A stretch of 64,000 nt of DNA. It comes from Labia minor. Taxonomy: Eukaryota > Arthropoda > Insecta > Dermaptera > Spongiphoridae. The stretch is taken from the NCBI GenBank assembly GCA_963082975.1, contig OY720346.1, forward strand, positions 70,299,267 to 70,363,266. Direction: 5' to 3'. Shown here one piece after another: positions 43,976 through 54,446 of the stretch (position 1 is its first letter; each line of letters opens with the position of its first letter). The notes under the pieces are model-generated. The model made no database searches and was not told the DNA's origin. It worked only from the letters and a program-made list of their open reading frames with translations. The position numbers and the translations under genes were made by a program.

Positions 43976-44190
43976 AGTACACATAGTTATATATATCTTT
44001 AAATTTTAAATTCTCTCTCTCTATATTTATACTAAATCTTAATTAATAATTTTATACATTTTTATCATTCATTCATCATACTATACAAAATAAATAAGAA
44101 AAAAAAATATTTAATTATATTTCATTTTTAATTTTAAAGGTTTGGTGGGCTTCCTTAATATGCAATGTTCGTCATTATCCAGTGATCTAT

Positions 44191-44562
44191 TCTTTTTTAC
44201 TGACCGATGATAGTAAGGGAAGTATTGTTTTCACACCAAATTTCACATGATGAGATTTTTTACACATCTCCACGAATCATGCACTTTATATTGGTTTTAT
44301 CCTCGGAAAAAATGATCTTCATTAGTTTTTTTTTAATTTAAAATTATATGACGTCACCCAGCTCTTCATGACGTCACAGCCAGGTCCAACTTATATATTA
44401 TAAATAAAATAAAATTAAAAATATTTACGTTATATCCATATCTGTTTTTTATTGTATTAATAGATATATTAAAATTATTTGAAATTGTTTCTGTAGCTGG
44501 AAATTAATTTATTTCAAACCTTCGGTCGGTTCTGCGCCTGGCCACATGTCAACTTATTTTAG
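44191..44562 (+). mobile_element. Family B (HINE-like), core-deleted copy
   Basis: 5' TTTTTTACTGACCGATGATA, then AAGGGAAGTATTG. At CGAATCATGCACTTTATATT it jumps past the (GTCY)n core to GGTTTTATCCTCGG. It keeps two TGACGTCA sites (44350, 44370), the AT-rich arm, the inverted subterminal CTTCGGTCGGT and CCTGGCCACATGTCAACTTA. It is about 370 bp, against 620-650 bp for full copies. The lost core parallels the core-deleted family-A copies. Confidence 0.85.
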
Positions 44563-44674
44563 ACCTTAAATTATATAAATATTTTGATATATTTTCAAAT
44601 ATTATTGTCCCCCAAAATATATTTTGAAAATAATATTTTTATAGATTTTAAATAAAATAATTATACAATCTTAT

Positions 44675-45194
44675 TGTTCAGTCGTGAAGTCTCACGCCAT
44701 CTAGTGGTTCTTGCACGATTCACCGTTCCCCCTCTTGGCCTGAGTCCGGCCGATCGTCGCCACAGCGAACACTTGACTCCCACCTCTCTTCGCAACCACA
44801 TCGCCTCCTTGAATACCTTGTTTCAAAGAATCCCTCAACCGCCATCTTCGTTTATCCCTTTACTACAATTATTTATCCCCTTTTTATCACTCACCCACCA
44901 CACCACACCACCCCCTCGTCTCTCAGCCAACCCTTGTTGCTGAGAACTCCACCGCTTCCAATTACGTTTTCCAAATCTCTCATTATCCACATCCACACAA
45001 CCACTCTCTCTCGCCCTTATATACCACCCGATTCACACCCTATCATCCTCCCCTTCGTGTCCTTTCTCTCGTAATTTGTACATAACTCAACTCGCTGTAT
45101 ATATAAAACCTGGATTGTTCAAATAAACAAGCCTCATCACAGATCGCCTTTTTATTTTAATTTTGTTTTTTCACCCGGCCTCCGGCCCTTTACA
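44675..45194 (+). repeat. 5' LTR of the BEL/Pao-type element
   Basis: Starts TGTTCAGTCGTGAAGTCTCA and ends CCGGCCCTTTACA, with TG...CA termini. It has a TATATATAAAA box near 45098 and AATAAA at 45122-45127, so promoter and polyadenylation signals lie close together as in short-R LTRs. Identical to 47990-48509 as far as I can read. Confidence 0.92.
45095..45130 (+). promoter_or_regulatory. LTR TATA box and polyadenylation signal
   Basis: TGTATATATAAAACC followed 20 bases later by AAATAAACAAG. The same pair occurs in the 3' LTR near 48413-48442. Confidence 0.6.
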
Positions 45195-45567
45195 TGGTCC
45201 TTCGACACACCAGATACCAGTTGGAAATACAACTTCTATCGCTAGGTAGCTATTTCAAATATATTATTATTTCTATCAAATAATAAATTGTTTAATTTTT
45301 TTATATATAAAATAAATACAATTCTATTTATATATAATAAGCATATTATATATTTATCTTCTTAATACTTATATTTAAAATTTATAAGCTTTCATTCCAA
45401 ATATTCTCGTATATTATATATAATCATTCATAATTAAGTTGTCATTTTTAAAATTTATTTAAAAAAATAAAAAAAATCAATCCATATTCCATCGCATTGG
45501 ATTTCGTTCTTCGCTATTCAACCTTCAAATAAAATATTTTGTATATATATTTAATTTCATATTCGCC
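45195..45567 (+). other. Primer-binding site and untranslated leader
   Basis: TGGTCCTTCGACACACC directly follows the LTR. The remaining 350 bp is AT-rich and ends in the good start context CGCCATGG of the gag ORF. Confidence 0.65.
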
Positions 45568-47097
45568 ATGGCTCAACCCGCAACTAAAATTTCCAAGCAA
45601 GAGCGTGAAGGCAACATTTGTGAAATGGAGATGGAGGAATTGCTGTCTTCGGTCACTTACCTGTCGTCTAAGGAGCAGGAGATCACTCCAGCTAACGCAC
45701 ATTCCTTCCAATCCATTCTCACCCGGCTCTGGAATATGTTGAATCAATTAGATAAATTGACAAAGCGGTGTATAGCTCACAACGCCTCGGTCGAACCCGA
45801 GAAACGAGTTAAATTTTCCCATATTCAAATCCAAATCCTACAAAAGGTGTCGGACTTTGAACTTACATATAATCGGTGCTCTGAAGATCATAAGGTTATC
45901 CCACCAGTTCCTCATTCTGATCCTTCGCCTCGACTAGCTGAGCTCAGGCTTCCTACCTTTTCAGGCGGTTTTCGTGACTGGCCGCAGTTCAAACACATAG
46001 TTTCCGAGATGCTTCTCAGTCACTCCACCGCCTCGGAAGTTCAACGATATAATTGCCTTTTTTCGTCAGTGCAAGGGGAGGCGCGCCAACTTATCACTTC
46101 TTTGGGTATGGTCGCTGATTGCTTCTCCCGGGCATGGAAAGTGCTTAGCCTCCGATATGATCAACCCAAATTGATCAGCTATTCATTCATGGACGCTTTA
46201 TTGGACATCTCCCCACCTTCATCGCAGAGTCCTACTCATCTACGCCCATTTCTTAATTCTTATTATGAGAATATGGAAGCTCTTCGGGCTCAACCTACCT
46301 TAAAGACTGTTGTTGAATCATGGGGCATTCTCATTGGCCGAATCCTAATGCGACAACTCCCCGGTGAACTCCGAAGGAGGTTCGAAGAGTTTTACGGCTC
46401 AGAGGCTTTACCCACAGTCAATGACATATTGTCATTTCTAGAACGCATCTGCCGAGCATCAGAGGAAGCTTCAGTCACAAAGGTTCCTATTGTTCCATCT
46501 CATATGAACTCGCAGCAACCGCCATCACAACATCCAATTCAACCAGTTCAAAATAATCACATAAATCCACAATCCTCTCAACATTCACCTCCTCATCTTT
46601 CACAACCTTTTCCCGGACAGCATATTCAATCTCAACAGACACAACAAATGTTAAACCACCAACATATTGTCCAACAGCATCACCAAACTTCACAAATGAT
46701 TAATCAACAAAATCCTTCCCAATTGAGCAGTCAACAACCTCAACACTTACATCAACAACAAACACATAGTTCACAAACTCATCAGCAAGTTTCACAAACT
46801 TCTCCTCAACAACATCTTACTCAACATCAACAGCCATTTCCACATTTAAGCCAACAAGGCCCTTCTTCGCATATTGGTCAACATCAGCCCTCTCAGCATA
46901 TTGGCTCTCAGCAAACTCCACCTTCTGAGACACACCCCTCACAACCTTCTATTCTTCCGATGTCACCCCCTCCTTTCCCCCCGTATGTGTCTGAGCCGTC
47001 CGCTGATCCCTCCACTACGTTATCTACCCCTTACCAATACAATATAACTAATAGTCCACCTCCATCATCTTCTAATCTACCCCGCTCTCCTACATGA
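45568..47097 (+). CDS. BEL/Pao gag-like protein with DUF1759-type domain and Q/H-rich tail
   Basis: 509 codons, starting in a strong context (CGCCATGG). Residues about 1-120 are helical and charged. From about residue 125, LRLPTFSGGFRDWPQFKHIV, then RYNCLFSSVQGEARQLI, and the RILMRQLPGELRRRFEEFYG region up to about 285, follow the DUF1759 (Pao retrotransposon gag) pattern. In that pattern the LP.F.G....W..F start and the .L...L.GEA...I block are conserved. After about residue 310 the chain becomes a Gln/His/Ser/Pro low-complexity tail. No CCHC zinc knuckle, protease or RT follows. It likely forms a capsid-like particle. It ends at a TGA (47095-47097), after which the same frame stays open. 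Confidence 0.85.
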   Translation: MAQPATKISKQEREGNICEMEMEELLSSVTYLSSKEQEITPANAHSFQSILTRLWNMLNQLDKLTKRCIAHNASVEPEKRVKFSHIQIQILQKVSDFELTYNRCSEDHKVIPPVPHSDPSPRLAELRLPTFSGGFRDWPQFKHIVSEMLLSHSTASEVQRYNCLFSSVQGEARQLITSLGMVADCFSRAWKVLSLRYDQPKLISYSFMDALLDISPPSSQSPTHLRPFLNSYYENMEALRAQPTLKTVVESWGILIGRILMRQLPGELRRRFEEFYGSEALPTVNDILSFLERICRASEEASVTKVPIVPSHMNSQQPPSQHPIQPVQNNHINPQSSQHSPPHLSQPFPGQHIQSQQTQQMLNHQHIVQQHHQTSQMINQQNPSQLSSQQPQHLHQQQTHSSQTHQQVSQTSPQQHLTQHQQPFPHLSQQGPSSHIGQHQPSQHIGSQQTPPSETHPSQPSILPMSPPPFPPYVSEPSADPSTTLSTPYQYNITNSPPPSSSNLPRSPT

Positions 47098-47928
47098 CCT
47101 TTTGCTACCGGATCCTGCTTTCGTACTTCCTTTCTTCTCCACCATAACCAGGATCTGCCGCTATTTCCCTTGGGAACTCCTACCAATACTTCTCCCCGCG
47201 CCATCTCATCATCAATTCAACATTATTCCACTTCCTATAAGCCATCTTTAATGAACACTTCACACTCACTTGATCACATTTCTTTAAAGTTAACTCAACA
47301 AACGCCTTCACTGCCTCTAACTCAAGCACCGCCGCTGTTTCACAATATAGAATATTCGCAATCTGGTGCCACTGGCTTTTATCCTCATACTATCACCCAG
47401 CGTCTACACTCCCAACGCAACCATCATTTATCTCAAATTAAATCATATCTCCCACCGCTTTCTCAAAAACCTCAAATGATTTATCCCCATAGATTTTACT
47501 TCTCTGATCCTCGATTCATTATACATCGTCATAATATCCAACAATTGGCTCCTCATAATTCAATCCTTCCAATTCAGCGCGATAACAAAATTCACATTTC
47601 TCCATGCCATAAATATTTTTACGAAACCGAGATTGTCCCAAACCCACATCTAAGAATTATCCATCAATCAGATACACCAATTTCAGCTTCTAGTAATTTA
47701 ACCTCTACAATTGGAGTAGACGCAACTCTTCCAGTTAACCCTCCAATGAAAGCTTCGCCATCGCCACCAGGACCTAATCCAATACCTGGTTCATCAAGGA
47801 GGAGGTGCGCCCCCGTTGCAGTGAACGTTGGATCCTATCATCAACGTTACTTCGGGACCGGATGGCGTACCAGAAGTCTTCTTCGCTCAAGATCAAGGCA
47901 CACTCACCCGTGCAGTGTTAACCCCTGA
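47098..47928 (+). CDS. Same-frame extension after the gag TGA (P/S/H/T-rich)
   Basis: From the codon after the gag TGA this frame is open for about 276 codons, up to a TGA at 47926-47928, with no ATG at its start. The composition continues the gag tail: Ser, Pro, His, Gln and Thr rich, with PPMKASPSPPGPNPIPG near the end. I recognise no domain. It could be a readthrough product of gag (about 786 codons in total with one leaky TGA). Alternatively, gag and extension were one ORF until a recent nonsense mutation. The first in-frame ATG is well inside, so independent translation is less likely. Confidence 0.45.
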   Translation, partial: PFATGSCFRTSFLLHHNQDLPLFPLGTPTNTSPRAISSSIQHYSTSYKPSLMNTSHSLDHISLKLTQQTPSLPLTQAPPLFHNIEYSQSGATGFYPHTITQRLHSQRNHHLSQIKSYLPPLSQKPQMIYPHRFYFSDPRFIIHRHNIQQLAPHNSILPIQRDNKIHISPCHKYFYETEIVPNPHLRIIHQSDTPISASSNLTSTIGVDATLPVNPPMKASPSPPGPNPIPGSSRRRCAPVAVNVGSYHQRYFGTGWRTRSLLRSRSRHTHPCSVNP

Positions 47929-47989
47929 AGAACAATGCCCCCTTTCTGCAATGTTGAAAGAAATCTTATCTTTCAACGGCCCGGGAGGA

Positions 47990-48509
47990 TGTTCAGTCGT
48001 GAAGTCTCACGCCATCTAGTGGTTCTTGCACGATTCACCGTTCCCCCTCTTGGCCTGAGTCCGGCCGATCGTCGCCACAGCGAACACTTGACTCCCACCT
48101 CTCTTCGCAACCACATCGCCTCCTTGAATACCTTGTTTCAAAGAATCCCTCAACCGCCATCTTCGTTTATCCCTTTACTACAATTATTTATCCCCTTTTT
48201 ATCACTCACCCACCACACCACACCACCCCCTCGTCTCTCAGCCAACCCTTGTTGCTGAGAACTCCACCGCTTCCAATTACGTTTTCCAAATCTCTCATTA
48301 TCCACATCCACACAACCACTCTCTCTCGCCCTTATATACCACCCGATTCACACCCTATCATCCTCCCCTTCGTGTCCTTTCTCTCGTAATTTGTACATAA
48401 CTCAACTCGCTGTATATATAAAACCTGGATTGTTCAAATAAACAAGCCTCATCACAGATCGCCTTTTTATTTTAATTTTGTTTTTTCACCCGGCCTCCGG
48501 CCCTTTACA
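47990..48509 (+). repeat. 3' LTR of the BEL/Pao-type element
   Basis: Preceded by the purine tract GGGAGGA (47983-47989) and followed by the duplicated CTTAT. The sequence equals the 5' LTR. Confidence 0.92.
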
Positions 48510-48514
48510 CTTAT

Positions 48515-49323
48515 AATTAATTAATTAATGTGTTTATTTAAGAAAATAACATAAATAGTAATCATTATAGACTTACTAACCTTGTATGCCAATAAATAAA
48601 TACTTTTACTTATCTTCATATATATTCATATTTATATCTATATCTTTATAACTCTATATATGTATATTATATATATATAAATATATATATATACGAATTT
48701 ATATTCGTTGAATTATTTAGTTGGTATGAACCTGCATTTTATGAGATCTTGAAGCTATTTTTCAATTCCACGCCCCCTCCATTCCCCCTTAGCACTAACT
48801 AATCTTGTTGACTAAAAAACTTAAATAGATGTAAATTTAATTATATTATTTTCCATTAAAATATTAAAAGCAATAAAAATAAACTAGAATGAGTATTTTT
48901 TTAACTGCTAATTTTCAGACTCTTATTTTTGAATGTCATTTAATATATATATATATATATGGCATATAATTTGATTACAATTTGCTTCATAAAATATATT
49001 ATCAATTACTTTGTTTATAGTCGGATTCAAGCAAAAGCAAACATTTTTTGACATTAACTACCGAAATAAATTTCCTAACGGCTCTTTTGAATATCTTCAC
49101 GTGTAATTAAAATATAAATTTTACTCATTCCTCTATGTTTTTAATAGCTCATTGACATTAATAAGACAAAATATAAAAATAAAAGCATAAACACGGAGAA
49201 ATTAAAGAAGAATATAAAAATTGTTAACTTATCATCAAATTTAATCCTAATTCTTTGATTCGATATTAATAATTGGTTTAATTAAAAATAAACAATATTT
49301 AGAAAAAAAGAACTTATTTACGA
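48515..49323. other. AT-rich spacer
   Basis: TA-rich tracts at 48660-48695 and 48944-48960. No gene. Confidence 0.55.
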
Positions 49324-49325
49324 GT

Positions 49326-50153
49326 ATTGTTCAAAAGAAAAGGTGAATTTTGAATTATTTCAGAAAGTATTTATCTATTCATCAATATACATATTTTGCC
49401 CCTACAAAGTAATTCCCCTCAAATATAATGAATGCACTTATGCCAGCGCTTTTTCTAATCGTCGAAGCACTTCTGAAATGCACTTTTCGCTATGGCCATA
49501 AAATCGTTCTTCGATTCCGACTTTATCTCATCAATTGTGGCAAAACGCTTTCCTTTCATGGGTCTCTCTTCAGTTTTGGGAATAGTCGCAGGGAGCCAAA
49601 TCTGGTGAATACGGTGGTTGAGGCATGATATTGGTGTTGTTTTTGGCCAAAAAATCACGAACAAGCAATGATGTGTGTACTGGTGCATTATCCATGATTT
49701 ATATTTCCACAATTCCGAACGTTTGAGCCTTATTGCTTCACGCAAACACGTTGCATAATTTTCTTGTAGTATTCCTTATTAACAGTACGACCTGTTTTCA
49801 AGAACTCATGATGCACCACGCCATTGTAATTGAAGAAAAGAGTGAGCAAAACTTTCAAAGCACTAGTACCACTTATAAACATTTTTTGAGACAAAGTAGA
49901 CAGTCAACACTTTAAGTGCGTTAGAGCACGTTATTTAATGCAGATTCTTTGATACATTTTTTTAAGTAAAATATCGATCAACACACAAAAACGTAATTAA
50001 CTTATTCAGTTGCCAAAAACAAACTACTAATCCAAAATGGCTGATAATGTCAACATCTGAGAAACATTTATGTACCAACATAAAAAAAAATGTCGATAAT
50101 CGAATGTACACATAACCATGAAATTTCGAAATTCACCTTTTCTTTTGAACAGG
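49326..50153 (-). mobile_element. mariner-type element, the longest copy here (about 830 bp)
   Basis: Ends are TGTTCAAAAGAAAAGGTGAA and TTCACCTTTTCTTTTGAACA, near-perfect inverted repeats. The minus-strand coding relic (49745 to 49455) contains MREAIRLKRSELWK and KGKRFATIDEI, but is frameshifted across the catalytic region. The 5' part keeps GTACCACTTATAAACATTTT (HTH-end region). It is still missing about one third of a complete element. Confidence 0.88.
49455..49745 (-). pseudogene. mariner transposase fragment, frameshifted
   Basis: It starts with MREAIRLKRSELWKYKSWIM, the stretch before the second catalytic aspartate. A frame shift then replaces the PPYSPDLAP block. The correct frame returns at EERPMKGKRFATIDEIKSES and runs to AFQKCFDD. 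At least two frame changes show that it is dead. Confidence 0.85.
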
Positions 50154-50159
50154 CCCCAT

Positions 50160-50980
50160 CTATTTAAATAGCACAATAAACATAATAAATTAAATAAATA
50201 AATGAGTACAATTATTATTTGTTTCTTTGTATTATTCCAGTATTTATTTATTTACGATGAAAGTCATTTTTCACTAATTCAAAAGATTTACATGATTCAC
50301 TATAATTTTAATTATAATTTATTTTAATGTGTAGTTTCTGATTTTTGAAGTTCTTAATCATAATTACAAATAATAAATAATTAATTTTAATTTATGTTTA
50401 GGGTAAGGATGAGGTTTAAATAAAATATATAATCCAAGAGATTTTAAATATAAAATTATTCATAAAATAAAAAAAATAACGTGCGCGTGTAACTACTTCA
50501 AATATTTTAGAATAAAAATAGAAATAATAAATAATATTAGAGAAGAGAGAAATATTTTCAAGTATTTATCCGTATCTTCTCCTATAATTCCCCACCTTAA
50601 CATCATATCTCCATCTGTCTGTTTTGAAAAATGTAAAAATAGCAAATAGAGAGAAAGAAATACCAAAAATAATATTTTAAGCAAACATATCTGTTATATT
50701 AAGACTATATTTAAATTCTCTTTCAAGCTAAATGAAAATAAAAATTAACTTTAATAATTTTAGAATGAATTGACTATTTTACAAATATGAATATAAAATA
50801 TTAAATATATTTTTTGTCAATTACATAAAAATCCACATATGTGGATTATAATTTATTTAATAATATTTAATTTAATTTCCATAGCTCTAAAAAGAAAAAT
50901 TAAAATAATAATAAAAATAAATTAATTAATTAATAATAAATCATAAAAATGTAATATTTTTTTATTTTATTTTCTCCAAT
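50160..50980. other. AT-rich spacer
   Basis: No feature supported. The 63-codon minus frame at 50493 is hydrophobic but A/T-driven. Confidence 0.5.
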
Positions 50981-50984
50981 CAAG

Positions 50985-51100
50985 ATGAAGGTAGAGTGAG
51001 TCCGTTCTACTGATCATAGAACACCTTTACCTCGCTTAGGTGACTACTGATGTGATAAGCACTCTCCTTTTGTAAGATGTACAACAAAAGTCAGATTTTT
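50985..51100 (+). mobile_element. SINE family 2 tail fragment
   Basis: GTTCTACTGATCATAGAACA, then CCTTTACCTCGCTTAGGTGA and GTACAACAAAAGTCAGATTT-TTT. In reverse complement these words occur at 52670-52800 inside the complete SINE 2. The fragment ends in a T run and not poly(A). Confidence 0.65.
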
Positions 51101-51234
51101 TCATTTTATTTTCTAGGCTATTTCTAGGGATCATAAAAAAATATTATTTTTTGAGCTTTTGCGGTCATTCATTCATTCACCCCCATTCCAAACATTTAAA
51201 AAACGAAAACAATATTAAAATTTTATTAAATACA

Positions 51235-51960
51235 TATGTACAAAAAACAAAAAAAAACTTATTCAATTATAAAACAAAATAGACTATTCAATTAATTTAT
51301 AAAAACAAAATTAAAATGTTTCACTGTCTGATGATACCATAGTGGCTGTTGTCGTAGGTCAGCTTTCTTTCAAAAAAAACCTGAAGTGTCTATCTCTCAA
51401 ATTTGAATTGAATTAATTAACACATATATTATATTTAAATTAAATTTAATTAATTAAATTATAAATTAAAATTAATAAATAATATTTATTAAACCAGTGC
51501 GTGTTTGACTCTTTGTTGATGGCACCACATCACGTGCTGGCGCGTGATTGCCAGTCAACGTGTTAAAAAATTAATTCCTGTCAATCAAGCTGAAATTTTA
51601 TAATTATATAGCAGTTTTATGCAATTTTTAATCTTGTGAAAACTATCAAAAATATATCTTTATTTTTACGGTCAGTTTAGAGGAAAAAATATCAAAACGT
51701 TGTAAGAGGGTTGAGCTACATTTCTCAAAAGTTGATAGAAAACTAAGAATTTTGAGTAATGCCCGTGTACCAAATTTCATTATTCTAGCTCAAACCGTTT
51801 TTGCGTAATCTTGTCTACACACACACACACACACATTTGCGATGATCTCACTAGTAAACATAAATTTTTTAAATATTGTTTTGTTACAGATTGTTTGTGT
51901 TAATTTTTCACTTAACATTCCACTTAATTATCCACAAAACACATCACCTTGCAGAAAAAA
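51235..51960 (+). repeat. Fragment of the element P interior, split by a family-A copy
   Basis: Bases 51240-51315 match 29345-29430 (AGACTATTCAATTAATTTAT). Bases 51838-51955 match 30045-30165 (GATGATCTCACTAGTAAACA, then CATTCCACTTAATTATCCAC). Family A (51378-51837) lies between them. Confidence 0.65.
51378..51837 (-). mobile_element. Family A (HINE-like), truncated at the microsatellite core
   Basis: CTGAAGTGTCTATCTCTCAA, the AT-rich arm, CACATCACGTGCTGGCGCGT, ACCAAATTTCATTATTCTAG and the CACACACACA core (51820-51834). The sequence switches to element P immediately after the core. The core is thus a recurrent breakpoint. Confidence 0.8.
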
Positions 51961-52019
51961 AAATTAAAATAATATTTAATACAATTCAACTCAATTATTA
52001 TTAAATCTTAGTTGATTTA

Positions 52020-52375
52020 GACATTTTTCTTTGAGACTACTCTCCGTGACATGAATTCTTGACCAATCCGCCGGGATTATTTTTTATTTCTTATCCCCGC
52101 TCTCCCCTTCCCTTACCATGTTTTTATCCTAACGCCTCAATGTAATTTATGTTAAGCGACCAGATACCTGAGCTATTTTTTAATTCATTTGAATATCATC
52201 ATCTGTGCAATTGATGTGGTACTTTCAGTAACGTCTGGTCACGAAAAATGCATTTAAGGCCCCCCTCTCCACAAACATCAATGATATAATTTCCAGATTA
52301 CCCGACGGGGCCTCCTTCCTCTTCCCCTCTCCAAAACTTGCCATCACCTCTTAGCTATCAACTTATTATGAATAT
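52020..52375. other. Higher-complexity island
   Basis: Unique block with TTGACCAATCCGCCGGGATT, GTAACGTCTGGTCACGAAAA and TTACCCGACGGGGCCTCCTT. No ORF. Candidate regulatory DNA. A (TA)17 tract follows at 52386-52420. Confidence 0.3.
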
Positions 52376-52380
52376 TTTTA

Positions 52381-52427
<47 letters not shown>

Positions 52428-52477
52428 ATATATGCAACAAAAAATCATTTTAATACGTTTCGATATTTCATATAAAA

Positions 52478-53518
52478 AATCTGGACTGTCTCAACTCGAC
52501 TATCTCGCGAATTTGAAATTGGATTAATTAACACATATTATATTCAAATGAAATTTAATTAATTATATATACATTATAAATTAAGTATAATTAATTTGGA
52601 TTAATTAATTGAAAAATTTAAATTTTCAGTATAGTATTGTTATTCAATTATATTAATTGAATCATAAAAAAAACCTCTGACTTTTGTACGTCCTACGCAA
52701 GAACAACGCCTATCAAGTCGGTTATATCAATGAGGTGTCCTATGATCAGTAGAACGGGTCTTCTCAACCCCTTTACCTTGATTTTCTTTATCGGAGGCGC
52801 TACTTTTTATTAAGTAGCTTCCAATTTTGATTCCGGAGGCTGGGTTGACTCCTTCCCATAGACACCAGCTAGAGAAAATCCCTTGCCAGGCCGGGGACTT
52901 GAACCCGGGACCATGTGAATGTGAGACACCGAGGATACCCTCTCACCCAATGGCGTCTTATTTGAATCATAATCATATATTAAATTTAATTTTAAAACCT
53001 TTACCCAACTTCTAAGAAAACGCGTGTTGGGCTCTTTGTTGATGACACCACGTCACGTGCTGGCGCGTGATTGACAGTCAACATGTTAAAAAATTTTAAA
53101 AATTAATTCCGGTACTTACAGCGATTCAATCGAACTGAAATTCGATATATAGCAGTTTTATACAATTTTTAATAATGTGAAAAACTATCAAACATTTATC
53201 TTTAATTTAACGGTCAGTTTAGAGGAAAAAAAAATCAAAACGTTGTAGGGGTAATGACCCACTTTCGGTTGAGCTACATTTCTCAAAAGTTGATAGAAAA
53301 CTACGAATTTTGAATAATGCCCGTGTACCAAATTTCATTATTCTAGCTAGCAAAGTTTTTGAGTAATCTTGTCTACACACACACACACACACACAGAGAT
53401 ATTTTTCTCAACCTTAGTGAAAATGACTCAGGAGCCTTCAAAACGTAAAAAAACATCAAAATCTCGACATCGAAAATTTTCGTGATCGCAATACTATCTC
53501 TGGCGAGATAGTAAAAAA
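52478..53518 (-). mobile_element. Family A (HINE-like), full-length, interrupted by SINE 2
   Basis: 3' part: CTGGACTGTCTCAACTCGAC, then TCTCGCGAATTTG (52478-52656). After the SINE it resumes at about 52972 with ATCATATATTAAATTTAATT. It continues with CGTGTTGGGCTCTTTGTTGA, CACGTCACGTGCTGGCGCGT, TATATAGCAGTTTTATAC, a (CA)n core (53376-53396) and GTGATCGCAATACTATCTCT. It ends at GGCGAGATAGTAAAAAA. The 5' end has a perfect ACTATCTC-gcca-GAGATAGT palindrome on the minus strand. Confidence 0.88.
52667..52961 (-). mobile_element. SINE family 2, complete, with 10-bp TSD
   Basis: Flanked by TTGAATCATA at 52657-52666 and 52962-52971. On the minus strand it starts at a GCCATTGGGTGAGAGGGTAT head and has the B box GGGTTCAAGTCC in CCCGGGTTCAAGTCCCCGG. 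The body includes TTGATTCCGGAGG in complement. The tail GTACAAAAGTCAGAGG is followed by a T run. Its insertion splits the family-A copy and therefore postdates it. Confidence 0.85.
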
Positions 53519-53885
53519 ATAAACTGAACATACATAATCACATTTTCATTTATCAAATCTATTAATAACAAATCCAATAGTGTAAATAATAATTACACTA
53601 ATATATTTAATTAGAATTAAACATATTATTAAAATTAAGAAATAATTTCCTATTCACATTAAAAATTTTGCAAATTTCGAATGCAAATGTATCATCAACG
53701 AAATTCATTCAAAACAGGACATAGCCTATTATCATTTCGTTCATTAGATGATGAAAAGTGTTATTAGTACATACGAATTAAAATTTGAAAAGAAAAAAAA
53801 AAGAAAAAACTTTTCCTCTCCCCCGCCAGGTTCTCCCTGGTCTTTTCTAATTAGAAATTCAAATACAGTTTTTGTATTGGATTCA
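53519..53885. other. AT-rich spacer
   Basis: No feature supported. Confidence 0.5.
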
Positions 53886-53889
53886 TTCT

Positions 53890-54310
53890 AAGAAAGATCA
53901 AAGCAATTATTGTTCAGTCATGTGGACTAATAGGATGCATGAGAAACGATGAAAAAAATCTTCCTCCCCACACACCACCACCACCACCAATAATAAATGA
54001 AAAAAATCCTCACCGGAATTATATACATTATTATTTTTTAATGCAAATATCGTGTCATTTTCTAGTATAAGAAATAAATAGGTATAGAACATATATAGAA
54101 TTATTTTTAAAAAAAAATAAAAATAATAATTTGCTTCTCTCCCCCACCCTCTTCTCCCTAAGGTGATGAATACATTATAAGTTCCATTTTTCAAACTGCG
54201 CTTTTGCAAACAGAGAATTCCGCATTCTTCTTGTTGCGACGTCGAACGAGAACACCAACGCAATTTTGAACAGAACACCGTTCGTTGACTCCCCACTCAT
54301 ATTTAGTGAA
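53890..54310. other. Mixed island with moderate complexity
   Basis: A CCA-repeat patch (53967-53985) and a complex patch at 54130-54300 (GTTGCGACGTCGAACGAGAA). Long frames on both strands (129 and 94 codons) have no recognisable domain and are partly driven by simple repeats. Confidence 0.3.
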
Positions 54311-54446
54311 TACCAAAAAAAAAAAATGTGCAATAAACAATTTAATGAATTCCTACTTTTCCAAAAAAGAAAGAAAAATGATAATAAGTATAGACTATGT
54401 TCTAAAATATTACTACTACTACTGTCTACTATTATAATTGTATTTT

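Larger units (their letters stand above)
44675..48509 (+). mobile_element. BEL/Pao-type LTR retrotransposon, gag-only (non-autonomous)
   Basis: Two 520-bp LTRs (44675-45194, 47990-48509) read the same base for base by eye. They are flanked by the 5-bp duplication CTTAT (44670-44674, 48510-48514). The PBS position starts TGGTCCTTCGACACACC at 45195, a form common in BEL elements. A purine tract GGGAGGA precedes the 3' LTR. The 2.8-kb interior holds a gag-like ORF and a same-frame extension, but no protease, RT, RNase H or integrase motifs. It is GC-richer than its surroundings. LTR identity implies recent insertion, so pol was probably supplied in trans. Confidence 0.92.

Noticed and set aside
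46487-46693. Minus-strand frame within the gag region
   Set aside because: Shadow of the Gln/His-rich gag tail.
47935-48258. 107-codon frame in the 3' LTR (and 89-codon copy at 44674)
   Set aside because: Occurs in both LTRs only because the LTRs are identical. No domain, and the first part crosses the polypurine tract.
44675-48509. Endogenous retrovirus with env
   Set aside because: No pol or env motifs. The gag is of the Pao/BEL DUF1759 type, so it is a retrotransposon.
53907-54296. 129-codon minus-strand frame as a gene
   Set aside because: Much of it comes from CCA repeats and A/T runs. There is no domain and an overlapping 94-codon frame exists in another phase.
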